Under the pieces are notes generated by a model that did not search any database, had not been told where the DNA came from, and saw only the letters and a list, made by a program, of their open reading frames with translations. From the NCBI RefSeq assembly GCF_039975415.1, contig NZ_JBDWHD010000002.1: a DNA stretch of 64,000 nucleotides, one strand, 5' to 3'. Source of the DNA: Ascidiaceihabitans sp039975415 (GTDB lineage Bacteria; Pseudomonadota; Alphaproteobacteria; Rhodobacterales; Rhodobacteraceae). How positions within the stretch are numbered: the first letter of the stretch is position 1; every line of letters begins with the position of its first letter. This document shows, piece after piece, positions 33,963 to 42,843 of the stretch. The translations under genes and the position numbers were made by a program.

Positions 33963-36900
33963 TCAAGCCACCATTGACGCCGCTTTTTTCAGGTCAACCG
34001 AGACAAGCTGACTGACGCCTTGTTCGGCCATCGTTACGCCAAACAGACGGTCCATACGCGCCATGGTGACTGCGTGGTGCGTGATGATCAAAAAGCGGGT
34101 GTCTGTCTGGCGGCACATCTCGTCCAACAAGTCACAAAACCGCGTGACGTTTGCGTCATCCAAAGGCGCGTCCACTTCGTCCAGAACGCAGATCGGGGCG
34201 GGGTTGGCCAAGAACACCGCAAAGATCAAGGCCATGGCGGTCAATGTCTGTTCCCCGCCTGACAGCAGGCTCAGCGTGCTAAGTTTTTTACCCGGAGGTT
34301 GGCACATGATCTCAAGGCCAGCCTCTAGGGGGTCATCGCTTTCGACCATCACCAGATTGGCTTCGCCGCCTCCAAACAAATGCGTAAACAGCAGCGAGAA
34401 ATTGGCGTTTACCTGCTCGAACGCAGTCAACAGCCGTTCACGCCCCTCGCGGTTCAAACTGGCAATGCCAGACCGCAGCGTTTTGATGGCTTCTTCCAGA
34501 TCAGCCTTCTCATGCACAAGTGTGTCGTGTTCTTCCTGCACTTCTTTGGCGTCTTCTTCCGCACGCAGGTTCACAGCACCCAAAGCATCGCGTTGCCGTT
34601 TCAACCGGTTCACATCGGCATCCAGCACGTCCACATCCGGCATCTGTTCGGGGTTTAAATCCAAAGCGGTCATAAGCTGGTTGGGCGTTTTTTGTTGATC
34701 TTCGGCAATACGGTCGGCGGCAGCAGATACGGTTTCACGCGCGGCTTCTGCACGGGCCTCGGCGCGGGCACGGGCTTCGCGGGCTTCTGATGCGGCCCGT
34801 TCCGCTTCGCGTTCTGCAAGGGTCGCATCGCGCAGAACGCCCTCGGCGACACTTAGCGCGTCGCTTGCAGCCGCTTTGCGCACATCCGCTTCCGACATCG
34901 CCTTGCTTAATTCGTCACGCTTCGCTGCCAATTCCGCCGGAGCGGCCTGCGCTGTTTTCAATTCAGCCTCGGAAGCTTCCTTGCGTTCCACAAGTTCGGC
35001 TGTGCGCTTTTCGGCGGTTTCCAGACGGTGACGCCAACCACTGATTTCTTTGGTGATCTCTTGCGACCGTTTCAGGCGGGCTTCCCCTTCGCGCCGCACC
35101 TCATCATGGGCAGACCGGCGCGACATCATTGTGATCCGTGCGGCCTCAACCGTCATGCGCAAATCATCAACGCTGGCACGTTCAGCGTCGACATCGCCCA
35201 GCTCAGCCAAAGCCCGTTCGGCTTCCAGAACCCGCGATCTGGCGCCCATGGCTTCTTCTTCGTGGCGTTTCACGGCCAAGCCCAACGATTCCAAACGCCC
35301 CTGCGCCAAGTTGCGGTCTGCCTCGGACCGGCTTAATGCCCGGCCTGCATCGGCCACCAACTGATCCGCTTCGCGCCGGGCCAGACGGGCCGCGCGGTCG
35401 GCGTCTGTCAATTCTGCCAAACGCGTGGTCAACGCCTCATGGGCGCCACGCGCGCCTTCTGCGCGCTGGCTGGCTTGTTCCAGCGATTGCTTCAATTCTT
35501 CCAGTCGGTTGAGCTGTTGCAACCGCAATGCCGCTGCACTTGGGGCGTCTTCCGCCCAAGCCCGAAAGCCGTCCCACCGCCACAGATCGCCTTCCAAAGA
35601 CACCAGTCGTTGCCCCGGTTGCAACAATGGCTGCAAACGGGCGGCGTCTTCGGCATCACACAGGCCAATCTGGCTCATACGGCGCATCAGAACATCCGGA
35701 ACCGACACGTGTTGCGTCAAGGGGGTTGCGCCCCCAGGCATCGCCTGGTCGTGGTCATACGCCGGCAACACAGCCCAGCCTGATGGTCCATCCTCGGCCA
35801 CTTCGGGTGCCCGCAAATCATCCGCCAGCGCAGCCCCCAAAGCTTTCTCAAAGCCCTGTTCCACCTGCAAACGATCCAGAATCTGGCCACCCTCTGCGGT
35901 ATCGCGTTCCACCAGCTTGGCCAAAGCACCGGTTTCCGCCCGCAGCGCGTTCATCTCGCCTTCCGCCTCAGAGCGTTCCGCGCGCGCATCCGCTTCGCGC
36001 GATTGCGTCTCCGCACGGGCCGTTTCCGCTGCAAGCAAAGCGTCATCGGCACGTTTTGCAGTCACTTCTGCCGCTTCCGACGCGGATTGAGCCGCGACAA
36101 AATCTTCACCCGCTTTTGCCAAGGCTGCGTCACTTTGGGCAACGGCATCACGCGCTTTGGCGGCTTCCGCTTCGGATTTTTCTTCTGTTTTGCGACTGTC
36201 ATCCAACAAACGCTGCGCAGATCCGTGACGCGCTGCCAAACGGGCAACATCTTCGGTCTTTTGACCCAAATCAGCTTCGCGGGCTTGCAGGATATGTGCC
36301 GCTTCGCTGGCAGCCTCTGCCGCCTGCGTCAAACGGTCGTCATGGCCTTCGCTGGCTTTGGTGATTTCGCGCGCTTCCCATTCGAGACGCTCAATCGTTT
36401 CCCCCGCATCTTTGTTCAAACCGCCTTCGCGTTCGATGTCGCGGGCCAATTGTGTGATGCGATTGGTTAAGGTCTGTATGGTTTGGGCAGCTTGGGCTTC
36501 TTGGTCGCTTAACGTGTCACGTTGCACCGCCAACCTTTGCAACACCGCTGCTGCAATTGCTTCTTCTTCGCGCAATGGCGGCAAAGCTTCTTCTGCACCA
36601 GCGCGGGCTTTTTGCGTGCCCTGCACCAACGCCTCGGCTTGCGCGGCCGCCGTCACACGTGTGCGCAGCGTTTCATCCGCCACCGCACGCGCATCATCCG
36701 CTTCACGCCACCGGCGGTACAAAAGCGCCCCTTCCGTCCGGCGCAATTCATCACCGATTTCGCGATAGCGTGCGGCTTGGCGTGCTTGACGCGCAAGCTG
36801 CGCCAACTGATTGGCCAGTTGTTCAATGACATCATCAACACGCGCCAGATTGGTTTCGGCACCTTTCAGCTTCAATTCCGCTTCGTGGCGACGCTGATAC

Positions 36901-37418
36901 AATCCGGAAATCCCCGCAGCCTCTTCCAGAATACGCCGGCGGTTTTTTGGTTTGGCGTTGATCAGTTCCGAGATTTGACCCTGACGCACCAGCGCAGGCG
37001 AATGAGCGCCGGTTGACGCATCCGCAAACAACATCTGAACATCGCGCGCACGCACGTCCTTGCTGTTGGTTTTATAGGCGCTGCCCACGTCGCGGGTGAT
37101 GCGGCGCACAATCTCAAGGGCGTCCTGATCGTTGAACCCCGCCGGAGCAAGTCGTTCCGAGTTGTCGATGTGCAGACTGACTTCGGCAAAGTTGCGTGCG
37201 GGGCGTGTCGCGGCACCAGCAAAGATCACATCCTCCATGCCCCCACCACGCATTGCCGTGGGACGGTTTTCCCCCATCACCCAACGCAGGGCTTCCAGCA
37301 AATTCGACTTGCCACAGCCATTTGGTCCAACAACCCCCGTTAGACCATCTGCGATGATCAGGTCGGTTGGATCAACAAAGCTTTTAAAGCCTGTCAGCCT
37401 GAGTTTTGAAAAGCGCAA
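33963..37418 (-). CDS. smc: Chromosome partition protein SMC
   Basis: A 1151-residue condensin ATPase that compacts and segregates the chromosome. Walker A is GPNGCGKSN (residues 31-38); long coiled coils (about 170-500 and 660-1000) flank the hinge; the signature LSLLSGGEQTLTAMAL and Walker B PICVLDEVDAPLDDAN are at the C-terminus. The start is TTG 37418, with AAAGGA 6 bp upstream and LRFSKLRLTGFKSF matching the usual start; a TTG eight codons earlier is less likely. A perfect DnaA box is about 100 bp upstream. The partners ScpA and ScpB are not in the window. Confidence 0.96.
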   Translation of the reverse strand: MRFSKLRLTGFKSFVDPTDLIIADGLTGVVGPNGCGKSNLLEALRWVMGENRPTAMRGGGMEDVIFAGAATRPARNFAEVSLHIDNSERLAPAGFNDQDALEIVRRITRDVGSAYKTNSKDVRARDVQMLFADASTGAHSPALVRQGQISELINAKPKNRRRILEEAAGISGLYQRRHEAELKLKGAETNLARVDDVIEQLANQLAQLARQARQAARYREIGDELRRTEGALLYRRWREADDARAVADETLRTRVTAAAQAEALVQGTQKARAGAEEALPPLREEEAIAAAVLQRLAVQRDTLSDQEAQAAQTIQTLTNRITQLARDIEREGGLNKDAGETIERLEWEAREITKASEGHDDRLTQAAEAASEAAHILQAREADLGQKTEDVARLAARHGSAQRLLDDSRKTEEKSEAEAAKARDAVAQSDAALAKAGEDFVAAQSASEAAEVTAKRADDALLAAETARAETQSREADARAERSEAEGEMNALRAETGALAKLVERDTAEGGQILDRLQVEQGFEKALGAALADDLRAPEVAEDGPSGWAVLPAYDHDQAMPGGATPLTQHVSVPDVLMRRMSQIGLCDAEDAARLQPLLQPGQRLVSLEGDLWRWDGFRAWAEDAPSAAALRLQQLNRLEELKQSLEQASQRAEGARGAHEALTTRLAELTDADRAARLARREADQLVADAGRALSRSEADRNLAQGRLESLGLAVKRHEEEAMGARSRVLEAERALAELGDVDAERASVDDLRMTVEAARITMMSRRSAHDEVRREGEARLKRSQEITKEISGWRHRLETAEKRTAELVERKEASEAELKTAQAAPAELAAKRDELSKAMSEADVRKAAASDALSVAEGVLRDATLAEREAERAASEAREARARAEARAEAARETVSAAADRIAEDQQKTPNQLMTALDLNPEQMPDVDVLDADVNRLKRQRDALGAVNLRAEEDAKEVQEEHDTLVHEKADLEEAIKTLRSGIASLNREGRERLLTAFEQVNANFSLLFTHLFGGGEANLVMVESDDPLEAGLEIMCQPPGKKLSTLSLLSGGEQTLTAMALIFAVFLANPAPICVLDEVDAPLDDANVTRFCDLLDEMCRQTDTRFLIITHHAVTMARMDRLFGVTMAEQGVSQLVSVDLKKAASMVA

Positions 37419-37516
37419 CGAAGGTCCTTTGGGTGATTCCAATATCGTCCAAAGGGTGAGGGTACAGTGCGGGGTCTGTCAACGCTTGGACACAACCATC
37501 AGCGGCATTGAGCGAC

Positions 37517-37525
37517 TTATCCACA
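37517..37525 (+). promoter_or_regulatory. DnaA box upstream of smc
   Basis: TTATCCACA is the exact DnaA consensus, in the 136-bp gap between the small lipoprotein gene and smc, about 100 bp before the smc start. Control by DnaA is an inference from the motif and from the chromosome role of SMC. Confidence 0.5.
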
Positions 37526-37554
37526 ATATATTGCGGTTTTAGTGGGGTGTTTCC

Positions 37555-37953
37555 CTAGTATGGGTCACATTGAACGGTGAAATCACCATCGTTGCCGATC
37601 CCGTCAATGGAATAGCAATCGTAAGACACTGGCGCCTTTTCGGGAACTTCCTTGGCACCTGCCCCGCAATCCAGATACCCGCGCACAAGCGCTGCATCTC
37701 CGGTGATCCGTGCCACCTTACAACCGCTGACCTGTTCCATTGCCACTGTGGCACGGTCCCCGATTGGCCCCAGCCGCGGCGCATATTGCGCATTGGTACG
37801 CAAGGCTTCGGCCTGCAACGCTTTGACACGCACATCAAAGGTTGATCCGTCGACTGTGACCCGTGTCGCTGGCAGTCCCGCAAAGTGTGGGCTGGGCGTG
37901 TCACAGGCTGCCAGAAGGAATACGAGCACGGTAAAGAGAATATATTTCGCCAT
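37555..37953 (-). CDS. Small lipoprotein, unknown function
   Basis: A 132-residue protein with a lipoprotein signal peptide: hydrophobic residues 5-16 then the lipobox LAAC, so Cys17 should be lipidated. The mature part contains TRVTVDGSTFDVRV, several more Cys (SGCKVARI, YLDCGAG, DCYSIDG, VQCDPY) and no membrane segment. Location at the inner face of the outer membrane is likely but not shown. It lies upstream of smc on the same strand; the gap is 136 bp. No family is recognised. Confidence 0.78.
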   Translation of the reverse strand: MAKYILFTVLVFLLAACDTPSPHFAGLPATRVTVDGSTFDVRVKALQAEALRTNAQYAPRLGPIGDRATVAMEQVSGCKVARITGDAALVRGYLDCGAGAKEVPEKAPVSYDCYSIDGIGNDGDFTVQCDPY

Positions 37954-38072
37954 GCCAAACTGTGGCCTGATGTTGGTTAACGATTAGTGAACTTTCGTTC
38001 GCATCGCGCGATTCCCATAAAAGACGCTCTGCACCGTGCTATTGTCGCAAATCAATTTGCCCTATTGGCGCG

Positions 38073-38093
38073 TTGGTCATATATTTTTACCAA
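38073..38093. promoter_or_regulatory. Candidate operator before the FadR-type regulator
   Basis: TTGGT (38073-38077) and ACCAA (38089-38093) are inverted half-sites 11 bp apart around an A/T-rich spacer, in front of the regulator ATG at 38109. The half-sites match those of PdhR-type operators, but those use a 3-bp spacer, so the fit is imperfect. Autoregulation is a reasonable guess. Confidence 0.4.
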
Positions 38094-38108
38094 TCAAGGA
38101 TAAATTAT

Positions 38109-38879
38109 ATGCCCTTCCAACTGGTCCAACCCGAAAAACTATCCGGTGCAGTCGTACGGCAGATCGAGGAACTGATCCTTCGCGGTGTGCTTCGGCCCGG
38201 AGAACGATTGCCGCCCGAACGCGAATTGGCTGAACGCTTGGGCGTGTCGCGTCCTTCCCTGCGTGATGCTTTGTCAGCGCTTCAAAACTCCGGCCTATTG
38301 GCCGCGAAACCGGGCGCAGGTGTGTATGTGGCGGACGTTCTTGGATCCGCCTTCGCCCCCGCACTGACACAGCTTTTTGCACGACACGATGAAGCCGTTT
38401 TTGATTACCTGTCTTTCCGGCGTGATCTGGAAGGACTGGCTGCAGAGCGGGCCGCGCGTCTTGGATCACAAACCGACTTGAAGGTGGTGCAAGCGGTGTT
38501 CTCGAAAATGGAAACCGCCCACACAAAACGCAATTCCGACGAAGAGGCACAACTGGATGCGCAGTTTCACATGGCCATCATCGAAGCCAGCCACAACGTG
38601 GTTATGCTGCATATGATGCGGTCGATGTACCAGCTTTTGCGCGACGGTGTGTTCTACAACCGCCAAGTGATGTTCCGCCAAAAGACCACTCGATCTGTTC
38701 TGTTGGATCAACACCGCGCCATCAACGATGCGTTGCAAACGCGCGACGCGGAAGGCGCCAAGGCGGCCGTTCATGCCCATATGGATTTTGTCGAAAAGAG
38801 CTTACGTGATCAGCAACGGGCAGACAGAAACGAAGACGTCGCACGGCTGCGGTTGGATCACGAGGAAAGCAAATCCTAG
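38109..38879 (+). CDS. FadR/GntR-family transcriptional regulator
   Basis: A 256-residue regulator of the FadR subfamily. The winged helix-turn-helix is at residues about 15-75 (PGERLPPERELAERLGVSRP then SLRDALSALQNSGLL). The all-helical FCD ligand domain follows, with FDYLSFRRDLEGLAAERAAR and His residues (QFHMAIIEASHN, DQHRAINDAL) typical of the metal-binding FCD group. It is closest in layout to PdhR/LldR-type regulators of organic-acid metabolism, but the ligand is not known. The start ATG 38109 has AGGA 8 bp upstream. No target operon is next to it in the same orientation. Confidence 0.88.
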   Translation: MPFQLVQPEKLSGAVVRQIEELILRGVLRPGERLPPERELAERLGVSRPSLRDALSALQNSGLLAAKPGAGVYVADVLGSAFAPALTQLFARHDEAVFDYLSFRRDLEGLAAERAARLGSQTDLKVVQAVFSKMETAHTKRNSDEEAQLDAQFHMAIIEASHNVVMLHMMRSMYQLLRDGVFYNRQVMFRQKTTRSVLLDQHRAINDALQTRDAEGAKAAVHAHMDFVEKSLRDQQRADRNEDVARLRLDHEESKS

Positions 38880-38934
38880 GCCCTTCTTCACGAAGGCGTC
38901 CTTGCTTTGGCCCCCAAAAGGGACACATGCCTAA

Positions 38935-38960
38935 GAAAAAACCCGGCACAATGGCCGGGT
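38935..38960 (-). terminator. F0 operon terminator
   Basis: On the minus strand ACCCGGC and GCCGGGT form a 7-bp stem with a 6-nt loop, followed by a T-run (positions 38940 down to 38935). It lies 26 bp after the atpF stop, the last gene of the F0 operon. Confidence 0.8.
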
Positions 38961-38986
38961 CTTGTGTAGTGTCAAAAGGGCTGCGA

Positions 38987-39556
38987 TCAGTGCAGTTTAG
39001 ACCCAACTTGTGAAATCGCATCATCAATCAGCGCATTGCTGTCTGCTGCCGTCATCTGTTTGGCGATCACATCGCGCGCCGCGGAGACCGCGATAACGAT
39101 GGATTGATCCCGTACTTCTTTCACAGCAGAGGCTTCAGCGGACGCAATCTGGTCTTCGGCAGCCGCCAAGCGACGTTCGATTGACTTGGCCAGATCTTCT
39201 TTGGCTTGCTCCGCTGCAACGTTGGCTTCTTCCTTTGCGGACGCAACGATACGGTCGGCTTGCGCCTGTACTTCTTTTTGCTTCCGCTCGTAGTCTGCCA
39301 GCAGGGTTTGCGCTTCTTCGCGCAGGCTGCGGGCTTCGTCGATCTCGGATTTGATGCCATCAGCACGCGCATCCAACATACGACCCAACATTGAGGGCAC
39401 TTTGAAGTAGAACAAAACACCGATGAAAACGATGAACCCGAGGGTCACAACAAAATCAGTGTTCTTCAAAGAAAAGAAAGGACCGGACGCTGCAAATGCC
39501 GGGCTGGCCAAAAGACCAGCAATGGCGGCGGTCAGAGCGGTGGATACTGTACGCAT
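38987..39556 (-). CDS. atpF: ATP synthase F0 subunit b
   Basis: A 189-residue stator subunit. The N-terminus looks like a signal peptide (LLASPAFAASG), then one membrane helix (TDFVVTLGFIVFIGVLFYF) and a long amphipathic coiled coil (RADGIKSEIDEARSLREEAQ), as for b. An N-terminal extension of this kind is common for b in Rhodobacterales. It is the last gene of the F0 operon, 4 bp after b', and the operon ends in a strong terminator. The F1 genes are not near, as in related species. Confidence 0.95.
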   Translation of the reverse strand: MRTVSTALTAAIAGLLASPAFAASGPFFSLKNTDFVVTLGFIVFIGVLFYFKVPSMLGRMLDARADGIKSEIDEARSLREEAQTLLADYERKQKEVQAQADRIVASAKEEANVAAEQAKEDLAKSIERRLAAAEDQIASAEASAVKEVRDQSIVIAVSAARDVIAKQMTAADSNALIDDAISQVGSKLH

Positions 39557-39560
39557 CTGA

Positions 39561-40094
39561 TTACCCTTTCATCCGTGCGGTCACAGCGGCTGTGATGGAT
39601 TTGGCGTCTGCTTTGCCACCCATTGCTGCAACGATTTCTTTTGCAGTATCTTTGGCAACATCTTTGATGCTGTCCAACGCCCCTGCGCGAATTTCTGCGA
39701 TGGCTTTTTCGCCTTCCGCTGCTTTGGCGGCGATTTGTTCGTCCGCTTTGGCAATGGCTGCGTCCAAGTCGGCTTTGATACCGGCTTTGGTTTCTGCCAC
39801 GATGCGGCCTGCTTCGGCGCGGGCATCAACCAGCGCTTTGTCGTAGGCAGCTTCGGCGGCTTTCGCTTTGGACTTCAGGTCCTCTGCGGCGGCCAAATCA
39901 TTTGTAATCGTTCCCTGACGTTCAGCCAGAACCGACGCAATACGCGGCAGCGCAATGCGGGACAGAACGAAGTAGATCACGATCAGGGTGATTACCAACC
40001 AGAAGATTTGGTTGCCCCATGTCGAGAAGTCGAGCTGCGGCATGCCTGGCCCTGCGGCGGCACCTTCAGCTGCGCTAGTTGTATCGGTTGCCAT
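39561..40094 (-). CDS. atpX: ATP synthase F0 subunit b'
   Basis: A 177-residue second stator subunit of the photosynthetic-type b/b' pair. A short Ala/Gly-rich leader is followed by one membrane helix (WGNQIFWLVITLIVIYFVLS) and a long helical region with Ala/Lys/Glu repeats (AAEDLKSKAKAAEAAYDKAL). Separate b and b' genes are typical of alphaproteobacteria. ATG 40094; the stop is 4 bp before atpF. The two subunits form a heterodimer that holds F1 against rotation. Confidence 0.94.
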   Translation of the reverse strand: MATDTTSAAEGAAAGPGMPQLDFSTWGNQIFWLVITLIVIYFVLSRIALPRIASVLAERQGTITNDLAAAEDLKSKAKAAEAAYDKALVDARAEAGRIVAETKAGIKADLDAAIAKADEQIAAKAAEGEKAIAEIRAGALDSIKDVAKDTAKEIVAAMGGKADAKSITAAVTARMKG

Positions 40095-40220
40095 CTCGGT
40101 CTCCGGTCAAAACGCCCAAACGGGCTGTCATTACATCGGGCAATGCGCCTGTGCGCACCGCCCGACCGTAAGGAACTGGTGCCAGCGCGGACGCGCAAAC
40201 ACCGGTATTTTGAAGCGGTC

Positions 40221-40445
40221 TTAGACGGCGAACATCAACAGCAGAGCGACGAGGAACGAAAAGATCCCCAAAGCTTCTGCAAACGCGATACCGATGAACA
40301 GTGTCGCTGTTTGGGATGCGGCAGCAGATGGGTTGCGCAATGCGCCTGCCAAGAAGTTGCCGGCAACGTTACCAACACCGATTGCGGCTGCGCCGGAACC
40401 GATTGCTGCGAGGCCTGCGCCGATGTGTGCGAGTTCACCTTCCAT
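40221..40445 (-). CDS. atpE: ATP synthase F0 subunit c
   Basis: A 74-residue hairpin that forms the rotor ring. The first helix is glycine-rich (GSGAAAIGVGNVAG), and the ion-binding carboxylate is Glu57 in IGIAFAEALGIF in the second helix. The loop LRNPSAA links the helices. H+ is the likely ion, because the extra residues that bind Na+ are not apparent. The gene lies between atpB and the b' gene, in the usual order. Confidence 0.97.
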   Translation of the reverse strand: MEGELAHIGAGLAAIGSGAAAIGVGNVAGNFLAGALRNPSAAASQTATLFIGIAFAEALGIFSFLVALLLMFAV

Positions 40446-40512
40446 GAGAATTCTCCTTACGATGGAATGTTGAGTGATAGAGTAGAGCGGACAGCACGTC
40501 CGCCCGTTGTGC

Positions 40513-41262
40513 TTAGTGAGACGGGTGAAGCGCGTCTTTCAGATAGACACACGTCAGAATTGTGAAAACGTAAGCTTGGATAAAGGACACCAAGATTTCC
40601 AAAGCATACATTGCTGTGATGCCAAGGATTGCGACAGGGCTAACCACTGCGATTGCTGCAAAGCCCGCGAACACCTTGATAACGGCGTGGCCTGCCATAA
40701 CGTTGCCTGCCAAACGAATGGAGTGGCTAACGGGACGCACGAAGTAAGAAATAATTTCGATGATCGCCAAGATCGGTCGCAAAGCCAGAGGCGCCGAAGC
40801 AACCCAGAACAAGCCCAAGAAACCCGCACCGTTTTTGACAAAACCCACGATGGTGACTGTCAAAAACACCGCCATAGCCAGCACAACTGTCACAGCGAAG
40901 TGCGACGTTGGCGTGAAGGACCCAGGGATCAGACCAAGGAAGTTGGCGCAGACGATGAACATGAACAATGTCATGATGTAGGGGAAGTAGCCGATGGCGT
41001 CCTTGCCTGTAACGTCTTCAACCATCTTGTAAACAAAGCCATATGCCAGTTCGGCGATGGATTGGCCGCGCGATGGAACCACTGAACGGTTGGATGTGGT
41101 CAGGACCATCAGGCAGATCACGGCCACGATAGCCAAAATCATCCACATCGCTGCGTTTGTAGGAGTGTACCAAGTGATCGGGCCGCCAAACAGCGCCTCG
41201 ATGTTGAACTGGTCCATTGGGTGGAATTCCAACCCGCCGCCTGCTGTCGCTTCGCTTGCCAT
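40513..41262 (-). CDS. atpB: ATP synthase F0 subunit a
   Basis: A 249-residue integral membrane subunit forming the proton half-channels against the c-ring. The essential Arg is in SIRLAGNVMAGHAVIKV (penultimate helices); five to six hydrophobic segments are evident. ATG 41262. The stop is 67 bp before atpE. The N-terminal region FHPMDQFNIEALFGGPITW is typical of alphaproteobacterial AtpB. Confidence 0.97.
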   Translation of the reverse strand: MASEATAGGGLEFHPMDQFNIEALFGGPITWYTPTNAAMWMILAIVAVICLMVLTTSNRSVVPSRGQSIAELAYGFVYKMVEDVTGKDAIGYFPYIMTLFMFIVCANFLGLIPGSFTPTSHFAVTVVLAMAVFLTVTIVGFVKNGAGFLGLFWVASAPLALRPILAIIEIISYFVRPVSHSIRLAGNVMAGHAVIKVFAGFAAIAVVSPVAILGITAMYALEILVSFIQAYVFTILTCVYLKDALHPSH

Positions 41263-41264
41263 TC

Positions 41265-41648
41265 TCAGGCTCCCTCATCCTTGCGGGGATCGCCCGCAGT
41301 GTCTTTAACCGTGCGAACATCGTCCGCCGTATCTTGTTCGGCCTCATAGGCCATTTGTCGGTCCTGAAGCTCCTGCGCGCTGCGGATCATCGTCTTGACC
41401 CCGGCCACAAGCCCCAAGCAGGTGAAGATCAGCATGAAGATGGGAAGCGTCCCAAAGAGCCAGTCCAGCCCGTACCCCATGCCGAAACCGATCCCGAGAC
41501 CGGCCACCAATTCCACCACCATCCGCCACGCGTGCTGCGCTTGGGAATAGTGTTCTTCCTTTCGAGGCGCAGGTTCTTGAGCCTGCTGCGCTGCTGCCAG
41601 TTTTTCCTCTAGCTGCTCAAGTCGCTGCTGTCGGTCGGTGTCAGGCAC
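41265..41648 (-). CDS. atpI: ATP synthase F0 subunit I (AtpI)
   Basis: A 127-residue accessory protein, first of the F0 operon, thought to help c-ring assembly or Mg2+ supply. The N-terminal about 45 residues form a coiled coil (RQQRLEQLEEKLAAAQQAQ), and two membrane helices follow (VVELVAGLGIGFGMGYGLDW; TLPIFMLIFTCLGLVAGV). The GTG at 41648 is chosen because GGGGAA lies 6 bp upstream; longer frames add an unusual basic leader. The stop is 2 bp before atpB. Confidence 0.88.
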   Translation of the reverse strand: MPDTDRQQRLEQLEEKLAAAQQAQEPAPRKEEHYSQAQHAWRMVVELVAGLGIGFGMGYGLDWLFGTLPIFMLIFTCLGLVAGVKTMIRSAQELQDRQMAYEAEQDTADDVRTVKDTAGDPRKDEGA

Positions 41649-41735
41649 GCGGTTTTCCCCAGTTGGAAATCTTGGCGCATAGCTACGTCGGGCACAGATG
41701 CGAGTCAACTGCGCCAAATCGCGACGTAAATGTCC

Positions 41736-41754
41736 TTCAAATCATTGATTTGAA
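41736..41754. promoter_or_regulatory. 19-bp perfect palindrome before the F0 operon
   Basis: TTCAAATCATTGATTTGAA is perfectly symmetrical around its central base (arms TTCAAATCA/TGATTTGAA), 88-106 bp upstream of the atpI start and between it and the end of the LysR gene. Such symmetry in a promoter region is typical of an operator for a dimeric regulator. No known regulator matches exactly. Confidence 0.55.
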
Positions 41755-41799
41755 ATACATTTCCAACAAGACGCAACGAGGCGTTATTCTGTCGCGGCT

Positions 41800-41813
41800 T
41801 TGATTTAAGTCAA
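41800..41813. promoter_or_regulatory. FNR-box-like site before the F0 operon
   Basis: TTGATTTAAGTCAA matches the FnrL/FNR consensus TTGATnnnnATCAA at nine of ten defined positions. It lies about 150 bp upstream of atpI. Oxygen-responsive control of the F0 operon is an inference. Confidence 0.4.
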
Positions 41814-41832
41814 AAATCCGGTTTCCGGTTAT

Positions 41833-42738
41833 TCAACCGTTTGGTTGATCTTCACCGGTATCGCGAAATTGCAAGGTTTGGGACAGAAGCCATGTGCGCA
41901 CCTGACGCACTGCGCGGCGCCGGATGCCCTGCGAGGCACAGACCAAATGAAACGCGCCTGAAATCAGGCTGACGTCAGAACACTGAACCAACCGTCCGGC
42001 GGCGACTTCATGGGCCACACACTCTTGCGACCCAAGATATATTCCCTGACCTTCCAAGGCGGCTTCGACGGCAAGGTTTGCACGCAACCGCCACATCCCT
42101 TCTTCGGATGGCGGAACAGGTGCGCCCGCAGCAATTGCCCATTTACGCCATGTGTCTTCGCGCCGGTCCCGAAACCGTGGCGCTGCAAGAATGTCTTTGG
42201 CTGTCCAAACCTTGCCCTTTAACAGCGAAGGGGCGGCAAACGGAAAAATTCGACCATCGCTTATCAAGTCCGACGGCAGATCCAACGTCCCCCGATGGGC
42301 AAACCGCACAGCCAGATCCGCCTCATAGCGATCGACATCTGCCAGATCATGAGATGCCTCCAGACGCAATTCGATCTTGGGAAACGCCGCCTGAAAAGCG
42401 CCCATGCGCGGCACAATGAACTTTTGTGCAAAAAGCGGTTCACTGTTCAATGTGACACGCCCCTCGGGGGTTTCGGCCAAATCCTCGGTGGCGTCGTCCA
42501 CCATATCCAACGCCGCTGTGATCCGCCCCAGATACGCACGCCCCTCATCGCTCAGCTCTACACCGCGCGGCAAGTCCCGAAACAGGTGCACCCCCAAACG
42601 GTGCTCAAGTCCGCGCACATGGCGACTGATCGCAGAATGGTTCACGCTGAGTTCTTCGGCGGCCCGCGTAAAGCTTTGGTGCCGCCCAGCGGCTTCAAAA
42701 GCGCGAAGGGCGTTCAAAGGGGGTAAGTTGCGTGACAT
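41833..42738 (-). CDS. LysR-family regulator (GcvA-type)
   Basis: A 301-residue regulator. The N-terminal helix-turn-helix has LPPLNALRAFEAAGRHQSFTR and ELSVNHSAISRHVRGLEHRLG; this PLNALRAFEAA start marks the GcvA/AmpR-like group. The C-terminal substrate-binding fold follows (RVTLNSEPLFAQKFIVPRMG). ATG 42738. It is divergent from a small DUF1127 gene (42844), and the 105-bp gap between them contains inverted repeats (AGGAATG and CATTCCT). The effector is unknown. Confidence 0.9.
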   Translation of the reverse strand: MSRNLPPLNALRAFEAAGRHQSFTRAAEELSVNHSAISRHVRGLEHRLGVHLFRDLPRGVELSDEGRAYLGRITAALDMVDDATEDLAETPEGRVTLNSEPLFAQKFIVPRMGAFQAAFPKIELRLEASHDLADVDRYEADLAVRFAHRGTLDLPSDLISDGRIFPFAAPSLLKGKVWTAKDILAAPRFRDRREDTWRKWAIAAGAPVPPSEEGMWRLRANLAVEAALEGQGIYLGSQECVAHEVAAGRLVQCSDVSLISGAFHLVCASQGIRRRAVRQVRTWLLSQTLQFRDTGEDQPNG

Positions 42739-42843
42739 TTCATATATGTGCCTTTTAAGCACAAGTTATGTCAAGGAATGAGCGTTGAACTGTTTCAATA
42801 AACCCCGCATTCCTAACCTAAACACCATAAAAATAGGTTTCAA

